Part shown: piece by piece, positions 1 through 5,944 of the stretch
Position numbering within the stretch: position 1 is the first letter of the stretch
Layout: every line of letters begins with the position of its first letter
Assembly: GCA_025353235.1 (NCBI GenBank)
Contig: JANXQZ010000419.1
Coordinates: 1 to 8,772 of the forward strand
Direction of reading: 5' to 3'
From: Bryobacterales bacterium
Lineage (GTDB): Bacteria; Acidobacteriota; Terriglobia; Bryobacterales; Bryobacteraceae
Length of the DNA: 8,772 nucleotides
Made by a program: the position numbers and the translations under genes
The notes under the pieces: generated by a model
What the model saw: only the letters and a program-made list of their open reading frames with translations
Told to the model about the DNA's origin: nothing
Database searches by the model: none

Positions 1-1061
1 TCAAGCTGCCAGAAAAAGTCATACTTCGGAACTTTCAGCAGAGTCTCCGTCCGCCCATCTGGGTATACGGCTTTATATTCGAAAGACTTGCCGCGCAAGT
101 GCATATGCGGAAAGAAGCTCAGAACTTCCGCGCTGTTCGGGAACACCTGTTTCGCGTCGACCTCGAAACTCGGGTCCTGCGGAGGAATCTTGAAGCTCAG
201 GTTCGATGCCGCTAGAGTATATGCGCGCTGGGTAGGCGGCTCCTTGGCGAATACCATTCCAATTTTGCTAAGATCCGAAGTCGCCTTTCCACTGGTAGTG
301 TAGTGGATCTGGAATACTAAGTCCGACCCGGCTTTAATCATTTTTCCCAATCCAGGACGCCAATTTTCAGGGACCATTCCTGGGGTGTAGATCATGAGGA
401 TGTCGCTGCCGCCGCCTGCAGTGTTGTTGAAATCCTTGCCGCCACCCGGAGGAGTAAAGGGGATTCCCGGCTCAGCCGCTCGCAGCCATTTGGACTTCGG
501 ATCGCGTATAAACACCACGATGTGATGCACCACGCTCCGATCGCTCGGGCGCGCCTCCACCGCTTGAATCCACTTGTCTTCCGTGAACCCGCTCGGCATC
601 ACGATGTATTGATACTGAACTTCCCCCGTCGCCGGAATCTGGAAGGGTTCCTTCATCGAAACGACTGCGTCAGGCGTGGGAATGTTCCACCCTTCCACGA
701 AGTCCTTTGGTTTCGGAGCGTCTTTCAGATCGCCTTCCTTGGCTCCGGTGTCCACCCATGCGGAGATTGTTTCGATCTCCTGGCGGGTCAGCGAACGGTC
801 ATTCGAGAAATGGCCGAAGCCTGGATCGGCAAACCATGGCGGCATCGTTTTAGCGATGACGTCGCTGCGGATCGCCTTGGCCCAAGGCCGAGCTTGTTGA
901 TAGGTCAATAGGGAAAATGGCGCGATCTCCCCAGGACGGTGGCACTCTTGGCACTTGTTCTGGAGGATCGATTCCACATCTTTATGAAAGGTGACTGGCG
1001 ACGGCGCGCTGGCCGCGAAGACCGCCACATTGGCGAAAACGAAAGTTGCTAACCGCTTCAT
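1..1061 (-). CDS. Secreted cytochrome c plus PHM-like copper monooxygenase protein, downstream paralogue (3' end cut by window)
   Basis: I read this frame by hand from the ATG at 1061; 353 complete codons run open to the left edge. Residues 1-19 form a signal peptide (Lys2-Arg3, then a hydrophobic stretch ending Ala-Ser-Ala). A single haem c site follows: Cys37, Cys40, His41 in CQECHRPGE, with Met73 in TMPPW as probable axial ligand. The rest resembles the two-domain copper type II, ascorbate-dependent monooxygenases (PHM/dopamine beta-hydroxylase). His179-His180 (VVHHI) and His253 (QIHY) match the CuH ligands, and His319/His321 (PHMH) match the CuM pair. The expected Met ligand would lie beyond the edge. 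By eye it is well over half identical to its upstream neighbour, which suggests roughly 90-100 residues are missing. The protein is probably exported and oxidises a substrate with electrons passed through its own haem; the substrate is unknown. Family resemblance is strong, catalysis is inferred. Confidence 0.85.
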   Translation of the reverse strand, partial: MKRLATFVFANVAVFAASAPSPVTFHKDVESILQNKCQECHRPGEIAPFSLLTYQQARPWAKAIRSDVIAKTMPPWFADPGFGHFSNDRSLTRQEIETISAWVDTGAKEGDLKDAPKPKDFVEGWNIPTPDAVVSMKEPFQIPATGEVQYQYIVMPSGFTEDKWIQAVEARPSDRSVVHHIVVFIRDPKSKWLRAAEPGIPFTPPGGGKDFNNTAGGGSDILMIYTPGMVPENWRPGLGKMIKAGSDLVFQIHYTTSGKATSDLSKIGMVFAKEPPTQRAYTLAASNLSFKIPPQDPSFEVDAKQVFPNSAEVLSFFPHMHLRGKSFEYKAVYPDGRTETLLKVPKYDFFWQL

Positions 1062-1070
1062 TTGCTCTCC
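1058..1070 (-). promoter_or_regulatory. Shine-Dalgarno and ATGA coupled stop/start between the two paralogues
   Basis: Reading the minus strand, GGAGAG (1070-1065) lies 5 bases before the ATG at 1061 when measured from GGAG. The TGA of the upstream paralogue (1060-1058) overlaps this ATG as ATGA. A good ribosome site combined with a 4-base overlap fixes the start of the downstream gene and predicts translational coupling from a single transcript. Confidence 0.8.
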
Positions 1071-2356
1071 GCGCTGGCTCGCAGCGCTTTGGAATTCGGG
1101 TCCTTGGGACGAACTAAATCCATTAAAGTGACATCCATCGGAACCGCTACATCGAAGAATCCAAACATCATTTCTTCCCAAGTTTGCTCGCCAAAACGAA
1201 CTTCTTTAGACGGGTCCGGGTTGAACTTATTATTTGCAGAGTTGTCGTAATGCGCCGTGCACTCGATCACGGTGCCTGCGGGCAGCACTTTCTGCTGATC
1301 CAAGTAGTAGGTGAGCTGCCAGTTGAAATCGTACTTCGGGACGCTGAGCAGGACTTCCTTTTCTCCCGTGGGATAAATGGCGCGATACTCGAAGCTCTTG
1401 CCCCGGAAATGCATGTGGGGCAACAAACTGATGAGCTTGGCATCGTGTTGGAGCTTGATCTTGGATTCAACTCGGTAGTCGGGATCTCCAGCAGGAATGG
1501 CAAAGTTCATAGTCATGGCCGCTAGACTAAGCACGCGCTCCTTCGGCGGCTCCTTTGCGAAAATCAACCCAATATGAGATCGGTCAGTTGCGGCCTTCCC
1601 GGTAGAGGTGTAGTGCATTTGAAGCACGATGTCTGAGCCTGCCTTGAGCAGCTTCGCCTGGCCAGGCTGAAGGACCTGCGGGACCATTCCAGGCGCATAG
1701 CCTCCAATGGACTCGCCGATGCCACCGCCGCCAGAACCCTTCTTGGGCACGAAAGGAACACCCGGAATGGCATCTTTCATCCAGGGGTTGCCCGGTTCGC
1801 GCATGAACGCGATCATGTGGTGGACAACCTCTTTATTGCCGGGCCGCGCCTCCGCCATCTGGATAAACTTGTCTTCCTTCAATCCAGTGGGGATCACTAT
1901 ATATTGATAATCGATCGTGCCCGAAGCTGGCACGGCAAACTCCTGCGGCATCTCGATGATGTAATCCGGCTTGCCAATCTGCCATCCCTCGGTAAAGGCC
2001 AGCGTAGAAGGAGCGTCGCTCAGCCTGCCTTCCTTGGCGCCCGAATCCGACCAGGCGACCAGCGTATCGATTTCCTGTTGCGTCAGCTTGCGCTCATTGG
2101 AGAATTTGCCAAAGTGGGAGTCGGCGAACCACGGCGGCATTTGCTTGCTGAGGACGGCTGCTCGAATCGCTTTAGCCCAAGGTCTGGCATGCTGGAAATC
2201 GAGAAACGACATGGGTGCCGCTTCGCCAGGGCGATGGCAGTTTTGGCAATTCTTCTGGAGGACGGGTAAAACGTCCTTAGTAAAGGTGACGTCGACAGGG
2301 GCGGTGGCCGCAGCGGCCAGACCCGAGAAAGCGAGGGCGAGGGAGAAAACACGCAT
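1058..2356 (-). CDS. Secreted cytochrome c plus PHM-like copper monooxygenase protein, upstream paralogue (complete)
   Basis: I start this 432-residue protein at the ATG at 2356, where a signal peptide begins (MRVFSLALAFSGLAAAATA). The frame is open 35 codons further to a GTG at 2461, but that stretch is polar and occupies the promoter region. The haem c site is Cys37, Cys40, His41 (CQNCHRPGE), with Met73 in QMPPW as likely axial ligand. The PHM-like part shows His179-His180-Met (VVHHM), His248 (QMHY), His314 and His316 (PHMHFRGKSF), and Met396/Met397 (EEMMFGFF). Order and spacing match rat PHM His107/His108/His172 (CuH) and His242/His244/Met314 (CuM), so the whole ligand set is present. Fusion to a cytochrome c domain suggests haem replaces ascorbate as the electron donor; this is inference. 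The gene leads a two-gene operon with its paralogue. The substrate cannot be read from sequence, and a non-catalytic copper protein is possible. Confidence 0.85.
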   Translation of the reverse strand: MRVFSLALAFSGLAAAATAPVDVTFTKDVLPVLQKNCQNCHRPGEAAPMSFLDFQHARPWAKAIRAAVLSKQMPPWFADSHFGKFSNERKLTQQEIDTLVAWSDSGAKEGRLSDAPSTLAFTEGWQIGKPDYIIEMPQEFAVPASGTIDYQYIVIPTGLKEDKFIQMAEARPGNKEVVHHMIAFMREPGNPWMKDAIPGVPFVPKKGSGGGGIGESIGGYAPGMVPQVLQPGQAKLLKAGSDIVLQMHYTSTGKAATDRSHIGLIFAKEPPKERVLSLAAMTMNFAIPAGDPDYRVESKIKLQHDAKLISLLPHMHFRGKSFEYRAIYPTGEKEVLLSVPKYDFNWQLTYYLDQQKVLPAGTVIECTAHYDNSANNKFNPDPSKEVRFGEQTWEEMMFGFFDVAVPMDVTLMDLVRPKDPNSKALRASAESK

Positions 2357-2511
2357 GGATTGGAGCGAACCTCCCGAAAGGTCTCCCTCAATGATACGGG
2401 AAGTACGCCGGATCTGTTCTCGACAAGTGTAAAATTTTCGCCATTTCAACGGTTGGGGCACGTTTGCGAACGGTTGTTAGCCTAAACACCCTGCGGCGAT
2501 GAAGGGCGATA
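2357..2511. promoter_or_regulatory. Divergent intergenic region between the copper-protein operon and the methyltransferase gene
   Basis: This 155-base gap must carry promoters for both directions. On the minus strand GGGAGG (2375-2370) is the likely ribosome site for the ATG at 2356, though its 13-base spacing is long. TATCAT (2396-2391) matches five of six bases of a -10 box, but I find no matching -35 element. On the plus strand GAAGGG (2501-2506) sits 5 bases before the ATG at 2512. No confident plus-strand promoter was found. The gap also holds the direct repeat described separately. Confidence 0.45.
2447..2476. repeat. 8-base direct repeat AACGGTTG at 21-base spacing, possible operator
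   Basis: AACGGTTG occurs at 2448-2455 and again at 2469-2476, so equivalent bases are 21 apart, about two helical turns. The first copy extends to CAACGGTTG (2447-2455), a palindrome around a central G. The second is GAACGGTTG. The two copies lie in the middle of the divergent gap, where a regulator could control either gene. The operator role is a guess; chance occurrence of an 8-base pair in this small gap is unlikely but possible. Confidence 0.3.
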
Positions 2512-3219
2512 ATGAGGAACATGGCCGAGATCAGTGTCGAGAAGCAGCTTGAAAAGATGCGGCAGGATTGGGATGAACGGGCCAAAGAAAACGCCCGGTA
2601 CTACGTAGCCACCGGAAACGAAGAGTGGACCGACGACGAGTTCTTCGCCTCGGGCGAGCGCACTGTCGCCGAAGAGATCCTGACCGACATGGGCAACATT
2701 TGCCAGGGGAAGAAGCCGGGCGACATGCGTGTCCTGGAGATCGGATGCGGCGCAGGAAGGGTGACTCGGGCGCTTGCCAAACTGTTCGGCGAAGTACATG
2801 CCGTGGACGTAAGCGGCGAGATGGTCCGGTTAGCCCGGCAAGCCACAGCCCCATTCCCAAACGCGTTCATCTACCAAAACAATGGCCAGGACCTTTCGGT
2901 AGTGCCGGAGCTCCTGTTTGATTTTGCGTTTTCAACCATTGTATTCCAGCACATCCCGAGCCGGCGGATTATCGAGAATTACGTCCGGGAGACTTCCCGA
3001 TTGCTGAGACCGGGCGCTCTGTTTAAATTTCAAGTGCAAGGAGACAGCACCCTGAAAACCACGCCCGACGACACTTGGTTGGGCGTGCCGTTCTCCGAAT
3101 CGCAAGCCCTGGACATGGCCTACCGTTGCGGATTCGAAAATCGCTACCGCCACGGGGCGGGGGAGCAGTATTTTTGGCTTTGGTTTTTCAAACAAGTTCC
3201 AGAGCGTGAGAGGCGCTGA
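2512..3219 (+). CDS. Class I SAM-dependent methyltransferase
   Basis: The 235-residue protein has the Rossmann-fold methyltransferase motifs: motif I at about 74-86 (VLEIGCGAGRVTR), the acidic residue closing strand 2 at Asp99 (VHAVDVS), a strand-4 region at 136-150 (LFDFAFSTIVFQHIPS), and the post-motif LLRPGALFKFQ at 164-174. This fits the Methyltransf_11/25 type. The N-terminal 60 residues (KMRQDWDERAKENARYY onward) form a charged helical extension seen in some relatives that act on glycans or lipids, from memory. The start at 2512 is preferred over Met4 (2521) because GAAGGG sits 5 bases upstream of 2512, while only AGGA immediately precedes Met4. There is no signal peptide, so it is cytoplasmic. 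It is divergent from the copper-protein operon and its 3' end overlaps the convergent small gene by 32 bases. The methyl acceptor cannot be predicted. Confidence 0.88.
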   Translation: MRNMAEISVEKQLEKMRQDWDERAKENARYYVATGNEEWTDDEFFASGERTVAEEILTDMGNICQGKKPGDMRVLEIGCGAGRVTRALAKLFGEVHAVDVSGEMVRLARQATAPFPNAFIYQNNGQDLSVVPELLFDFAFSTIVFQHIPSRRIIENYVRETSRLLRPGALFKFQVQGDSTLKTTPDDTWLGVPFSESQALDMAYRCGFENRYRHGAGEQYFWLWFFKQVPERERR

Positions 3220-3478
3220 CCGGGAAACCTGGAACACCGGAACCTCGACTGTCCTGAGGCGCGGAATCAAGCGTGCGTGCCCGTCGGGAAGCCCAATAGC
3301 GGGACATCCTGCGAGAGACCTCCTCACGCTCGTCCGCACTCATGGAGCGGCGACCTCGGCGACCCCGGACCTTGTCCGGCTTCCCAATCACGGACACTCG
3401 GTTTTCCAGAGCCGAAATAACAACATCCAGACGCTTCTTTTCTGCGTACAGTTCGGACAGGGCTTTATAAACGTCCAC
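3188..3478 (-). CDS. Small basic coiled-coil protein, possibly nucleic-acid binding
   Basis: I do not recognise a named family. The 96-residue reading has three parts: a heptad-like amphipathic helix at 2-27 (VYKALSELYAEKKRLDVVIS), an arginine-rich linker at 38-44 (RGRRGRR), and a second basic helix at 45-67 (SMSADEREEVSRRMSRYWAS). I recall similar small proteins from Solibacter-like acidobacteria, often in several copies. The layout suggests oligomerisation plus DNA or RNA binding, which is inference. The open frame reaches a TTG at 3490. I prefer GTG at 3478 because GAGG (3488-3485) lies 6 bases before it and the helix begins there. The last 28 residues are low in complexity and may not belong to the conserved core. 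The gene runs tail to tail into the methyltransferase. Being short it could be spurious, but the patterned helices argue that it is translated. Confidence 0.65.
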   Translation of the reverse strand: MDVYKALSELYAEKKRLDVVISALENRVSVIGKPDKVRGRRGRRSMSADEREEVSRRMSRYWASRRARTLDSAPQDSRGSGVPGFPVSASHALELV

Positions 3479-3557
3479 GCACGGCCTCAAATGCTCAATT
3501 GTTGGTTAAGAGTAATGGTAGAACTATTTCGGAAAAGAAGCTAGTGAATAATCGGGT
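3479..3557. other. Short AT-richer gap upstream of the small basic gene
   Basis: This stretch separates the start of the small gene from the stop of the DUF697-like gene, both on the minus strand. It is visibly richer in A and T than its surroundings, so it may hold a promoter for the small gene. I found no convincing -35/-10 pair and no GC-rich hairpin followed by a T run, so read-through from the upstream two-gene unit cannot be excluded. Confidence 0.35.
3485..3488 (-). promoter_or_regulatory. Ribosome binding site deciding a GTG start
   Basis: GAGG on the minus strand lies 6 bases upstream of the GTG at 3478. The alternative TTG at 3490 overlaps this GAGG and has no purine-rich site of its own, and an in-frame TAA (3508-3506) closes the frame shortly upstream. 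Confidence 0.45.
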
Positions 3558-4436
3558 TTATCGGATAAGCTCGTGATGCTTGAACCCACTTACCATGGAG
3601 CTGGCAATCGTCTTGCCCCGAGTGAAGGCGTCTTCGTAAGCTACCTTTCGCTCCGATCGCGTGAAGCCATAGCCGATTCGGTAGTAGCGCTCCAGCGACA
3701 TGCCTGCCACCCTTGTACCGGCATAGGCAACCGCTGCTTTGGGAATTAGACCAGCCCCAAACGGAATCTTTCCGATTAATTCGCGCGCCAAAGCTCTCCA
3801 ACCAAACGCGCTGAGAAGAATCGACGCAACTTCCGCCTTCTGCTCGCGGTAGCCGATCTCGCGGTCGCTGATGGCCGCCAGGATGAAAGCCAGACGGATC
3901 TGATTCGCAGTTAGCACGGCGGTATCGGATGCAAACTCCCCCACTGCCCAAGGCAAACTGATGAAAGGAATGATGTCGGGGAGAGCGGTCGCAAGTGAAA
4001 AGAGGGCGTTCTCCTTCGAGATCTTCTTGATGGTCTGCTCGGCCACCGGCTTCCGAAACGGCTCGATGTGCCGAGCGAGGGTGATGCCATATTCGGGATG
4101 CATCTTCAAAATGTCGTTGACGGTATGTTCCGGATTCTCTAAATGAAACGCGAACCCATCTTTAGGCGTGCGCATTTCCGCGCTATAGATTTGAATATTC
4201 TGGCCAGTCAATACCTGTCCCGTAAAACGGCTGGCCCGACCGATAATACTCGAGACCTCCATGCGGCGATTCGACGAAAGGGAAGCAGGCGTAAAGAATG
4301 CCTCCATCTGCTGGTAGGCGTGCTCCGACTCGGCGAACAGGGCAACTCGCACTGGCCGCTCGGCTAGGTCGCGAATCTCGTGAGGGTTCAGATGGGAGAT
4401 CGCTTCTTTCACGTTCTGGAAAAAGTTAATTGACAT
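3558..4436 (-). CDS. DUF697-like protein with hydrophobic segments and a degenerate N-terminal region
   Basis: This 292-residue protein has no signal peptide. Residues 140-255 resemble the DUF697 (YcjF-type) region found at the C-terminus of some GTPases. The features are a hydrophobic segment around 145-166 (LATALPDIIPFISLPWAVGE), FASDTAVLTANQIRLAF at 168-184, FGWRALARELIGKIP at 211-225, and AVAYAGTRVAGMSLERYY at 235-252. The two hydrophobic stretches (145-166 and 204-240) suggest membrane contact. Residues 29-50 (VRVALFAESEHAYQQMEAFF) have the strand-turn-helix look of the start of a nucleotide-binding domain but lack a GxxxxGK[ST] P-loop, so it is not a GTPase by sequence. The C-terminal 40 residues are charged. 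The start ATG lies 3 bases after the stop of the upstream nuclease-motif gene, with only a weak GGATG before it, so the two are co-transcribed and probably translationally linked. Function unknown. Confidence 0.75.
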   Translation of the reverse strand: MSINFFQNVKEAISHLNPHEIRDLAERPVRVALFAESEHAYQQMEAFFTPASLSSNRRMEVSSIIGRASRFTGQVLTGQNIQIYSAEMRTPKDGFAFHLENPEHTVNDILKMHPEYGITLARHIEPFRKPVAEQTIKKISKENALFSLATALPDIIPFISLPWAVGEFASDTAVLTANQIRLAFILAAISDREIGYREQKAEVASILLSAFGWRALARELIGKIPFGAGLIPKAAVAYAGTRVAGMSLERYYRIGYGFTRSERKVAYEDAFTRGKTIASSMVSGFKHHELIR

Positions 4437-4439
4437 AAT

Positions 4440-5909
4440 TTACATCCGGTACATGAGCTTCAAGCGTTGCTGCCATTCTACTCCTACCCCGAGACGCTCC
4501 ACGCTAACGGAGGGGGAGAAAAAGCGCAGAACCCGCTCGTTTGTGGGGTGAAAATCCAAGGCAGGGGCAACTAAGAGCAAGCGCGGCGCTTCGTCCCGCA
4601 AGCGCATTCCTGGAAAGTATCCGTTTGCGGCAAATTCACCTCGGTCGAGATGCCATTTGACCCTGATCCAATAATCCAGCGCCTGCAACGGCAAATGAAT
4701 ATCCGGCGAGGCCTTTAACTCGAGCACGGCCAGCCTCCCATTTCGATCGACTGCCAGGAGGTCGATAATGCCGCGCTCGCCAGCGGCAAACGCTGGAACT
4801 TGCCCGTAGACAGGATTGACGTGCAGGGTAGGGTCGAGCTGCTCCAGGTGAGCGCGAACCTGCGATTCAAGCCAAGCCTCGCGATGACGAAGAAAGAGGG
4901 GATGTTGCTGGTCGCGCGGATGAGCCGAGCGGAACCTGGCCACTTGCCGGGCAAGCGCTTCGATCTCATTCCACTGGCCGTCACTCACAGTAGACGCCCT
5001 AATGCGCCGCTTCGTTTCCAACCCAAAGGTAAGTTCTTCGCCGGCCAGCCTTGCGAACTCCAGTCCATGGACCCGGTAGCTAACCGAACCGTCGCTTCCT
5101 GCGATCGTCTCGACGTCTGGAATTTCCGCAATCCTGGGAGCTGCTTGCTCGAGATTGCCTGACAAGCCGCATTGGCAGGGATTGAGTTTTGTATCGATGT
5201 TACCCGAATCCAAAGGGTCGACCGCGCGAGAGTTGCCGTCTTCGTCATAGACGTACAAGGAGAATCGTCCTGAGGCGGGATCGAGGTGCTGAAGCCGGAG
5301 GCACGTGTTTCTTTCCTGTCCAGCGGGAACAAACAGAACCAGCCCCGCAACGACGGAATCCTGGTCGCGACGTCGCAGATAATCCAGCCAGATTAGCCCA
5401 AAGCTGAGGATGCCATCTACTGCGGATCCCGGCCCGGCATATATGGCGGCAAGTCCCGCAGCCCCATTCCTAAGGAGGGCGCGCGGGTAGGCCGGTGACA
5501 AACTCTCTTCAAGGTTCGCCTCCGTACTGAGTGCCGCAATTTGAAAACCTGTGAACTCCCGATGCAGCAGACGCCTGAACACTTCGCGGCCTTCGAGTCT
5601 GGAAGCGCGCAAGTTGACCTCGCGAGCGTCGGCCTTCTTGAAGTCCAGAATGGCCAGGGTTCCCGCTTTTTTCCCGAACCGATCCACGCGCAAAACCAGC
5701 CTGGATTTCGACTGGGTTTCCACCTGGGTCACTTTGCGGACCAGGTTGCGGCGGCTGTCCCAAGCTTGTAAGGAAACGGTTAATCCTCGAGGCTCCAGAC
5801 TGAAATTATCCGCTCTTAATTCAATGAGCTCCTCTCCCGGCTCGGATAGCACGGGCTGCGTACAGCCTGCAACGAAACTCTGGATGATAATTTGGAGGTC
5901 ACGGTCCAC
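4440..5909 (-). CDS. Large protein with C-terminal NucS-like PD-(D/E)XK nuclease motif
   Basis: The 489-residue protein starts with GTG at 5909, preceded by GGAAG 4 bases upstream. The C-terminal part carries a nuclease signature: Glu348 in a helix (WLESQVRAHLEQ), Asp383 (GIIDLLAVDRNGR), Glu397 and Lys399 (LAVLELKAS), and Gln409/Tyr413 (LQALDYWIRV). The D-x13-E-x-K pattern plus a following Q-x3-Y helix is characteristic of PD-(D/E)XK enzymes, closest by eye to the EndoMS/NucS (DUF91) C-terminal domain. Residues 1-330 do not match the NucS N-terminal domain as I know it. They contain beta-rich stretches, a glycine-rich segment at 148-172, and a CxC pair (Cys245, Cys247). The protein is probably cytoplasmic and acts on DNA or RNA, but the substrate is unknown. 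It is the first gene of a two-gene unit with the DUF697-like gene. It could also be an inactive nuclease fold used for binding. Confidence 0.75.
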   Translation of the reverse strand: MDRDLQIIIQSFVAGCTQPVLSEPGEELIELRADNFSLEPRGLTVSLQAWDSRRNLVRKVTQVETQSKSRLVLRVDRFGKKAGTLAILDFKKADAREVNLRASRLEGREVFRRLLHREFTGFQIAALSTEANLEESLSPAYPRALLRNGAAGLAAIYAGPGSAVDGILSFGLIWLDYLRRRDQDSVVAGLVLFVPAGQERNTCLRLQHLDPASGRFSLYVYDEDGNSRAVDPLDSGNIDTKLNPCQCGLSGNLEQAAPRIAEIPDVETIAGSDGSVSYRVHGLEFARLAGEELTFGLETKRRIRASTVSDGQWNEIEALARQVARFRSAHPRDQQHPLFLRHREAWLESQVRAHLEQLDPTLHVNPVYGQVPAFAAGERGIIDLLAVDRNGRLAVLELKASPDIHLPLQALDYWIRVKWHLDRGEFAANGYFPGMRLRDEAPRLLLVAPALDFHPTNERVLRFFSPSVSVERLGVGVEWQQRLKLMYRM

Positions 5910-5944
5910 GTTTCTTCCGCCTGTGCCAACATAAGTAATCGTCC
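5910..5944. promoter_or_regulatory. 35-base divergent gap between the nuclease-motif gene and the yggS-like gene
   Basis: Two GTG-initiated genes start back to back only 35 bases apart, so at least one promoter must lie inside the opposite coding region. For the rightward gene, GATAAT at 5886-5891 (inside the nuclease-motif gene) matches five of six -10 bases, but no matching -35 is visible. No ribosome site is seen before 5945, and the in-frame TAA at 5936-5938 rules out an upstream start there. Confidence 0.4.

Noticed and set aside
522..911. Plus-strand open frames of 74-153 codons across 522-2432
   Set aside because: They lie opposite the two copper-protein genes, have no family features, and follow the codon pattern of the minus-strand genes; the paralogous genes even give paralogous shadows.
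2357..2461. Extending the upstream copper protein to the GTG at 2461 (467 residues)
   Set aside because: The added 35 residues are polar, would bury the signal peptide, and cover the promoter gap; the ATG at 2356 begins a normal signal peptide.
3206..3544. Plus-strand open frame of 112 codons
   Set aside because: No domain features, and it is antisense to the small basic protein, whose helical patterning is more protein-like.
3558..3568. TTATCGGATAA palindrome as a terminator
   Set aside because: It has a one-base centre, cannot form a stable hairpin, lies in the stop codon region and is not followed by a T run.
3541..3951. Minus-strand open frame of 136 codons
   Set aside because: Alternative frame of the DUF697-like gene; its composition is not protein-like and the DUF697-like frame has clear motifs.
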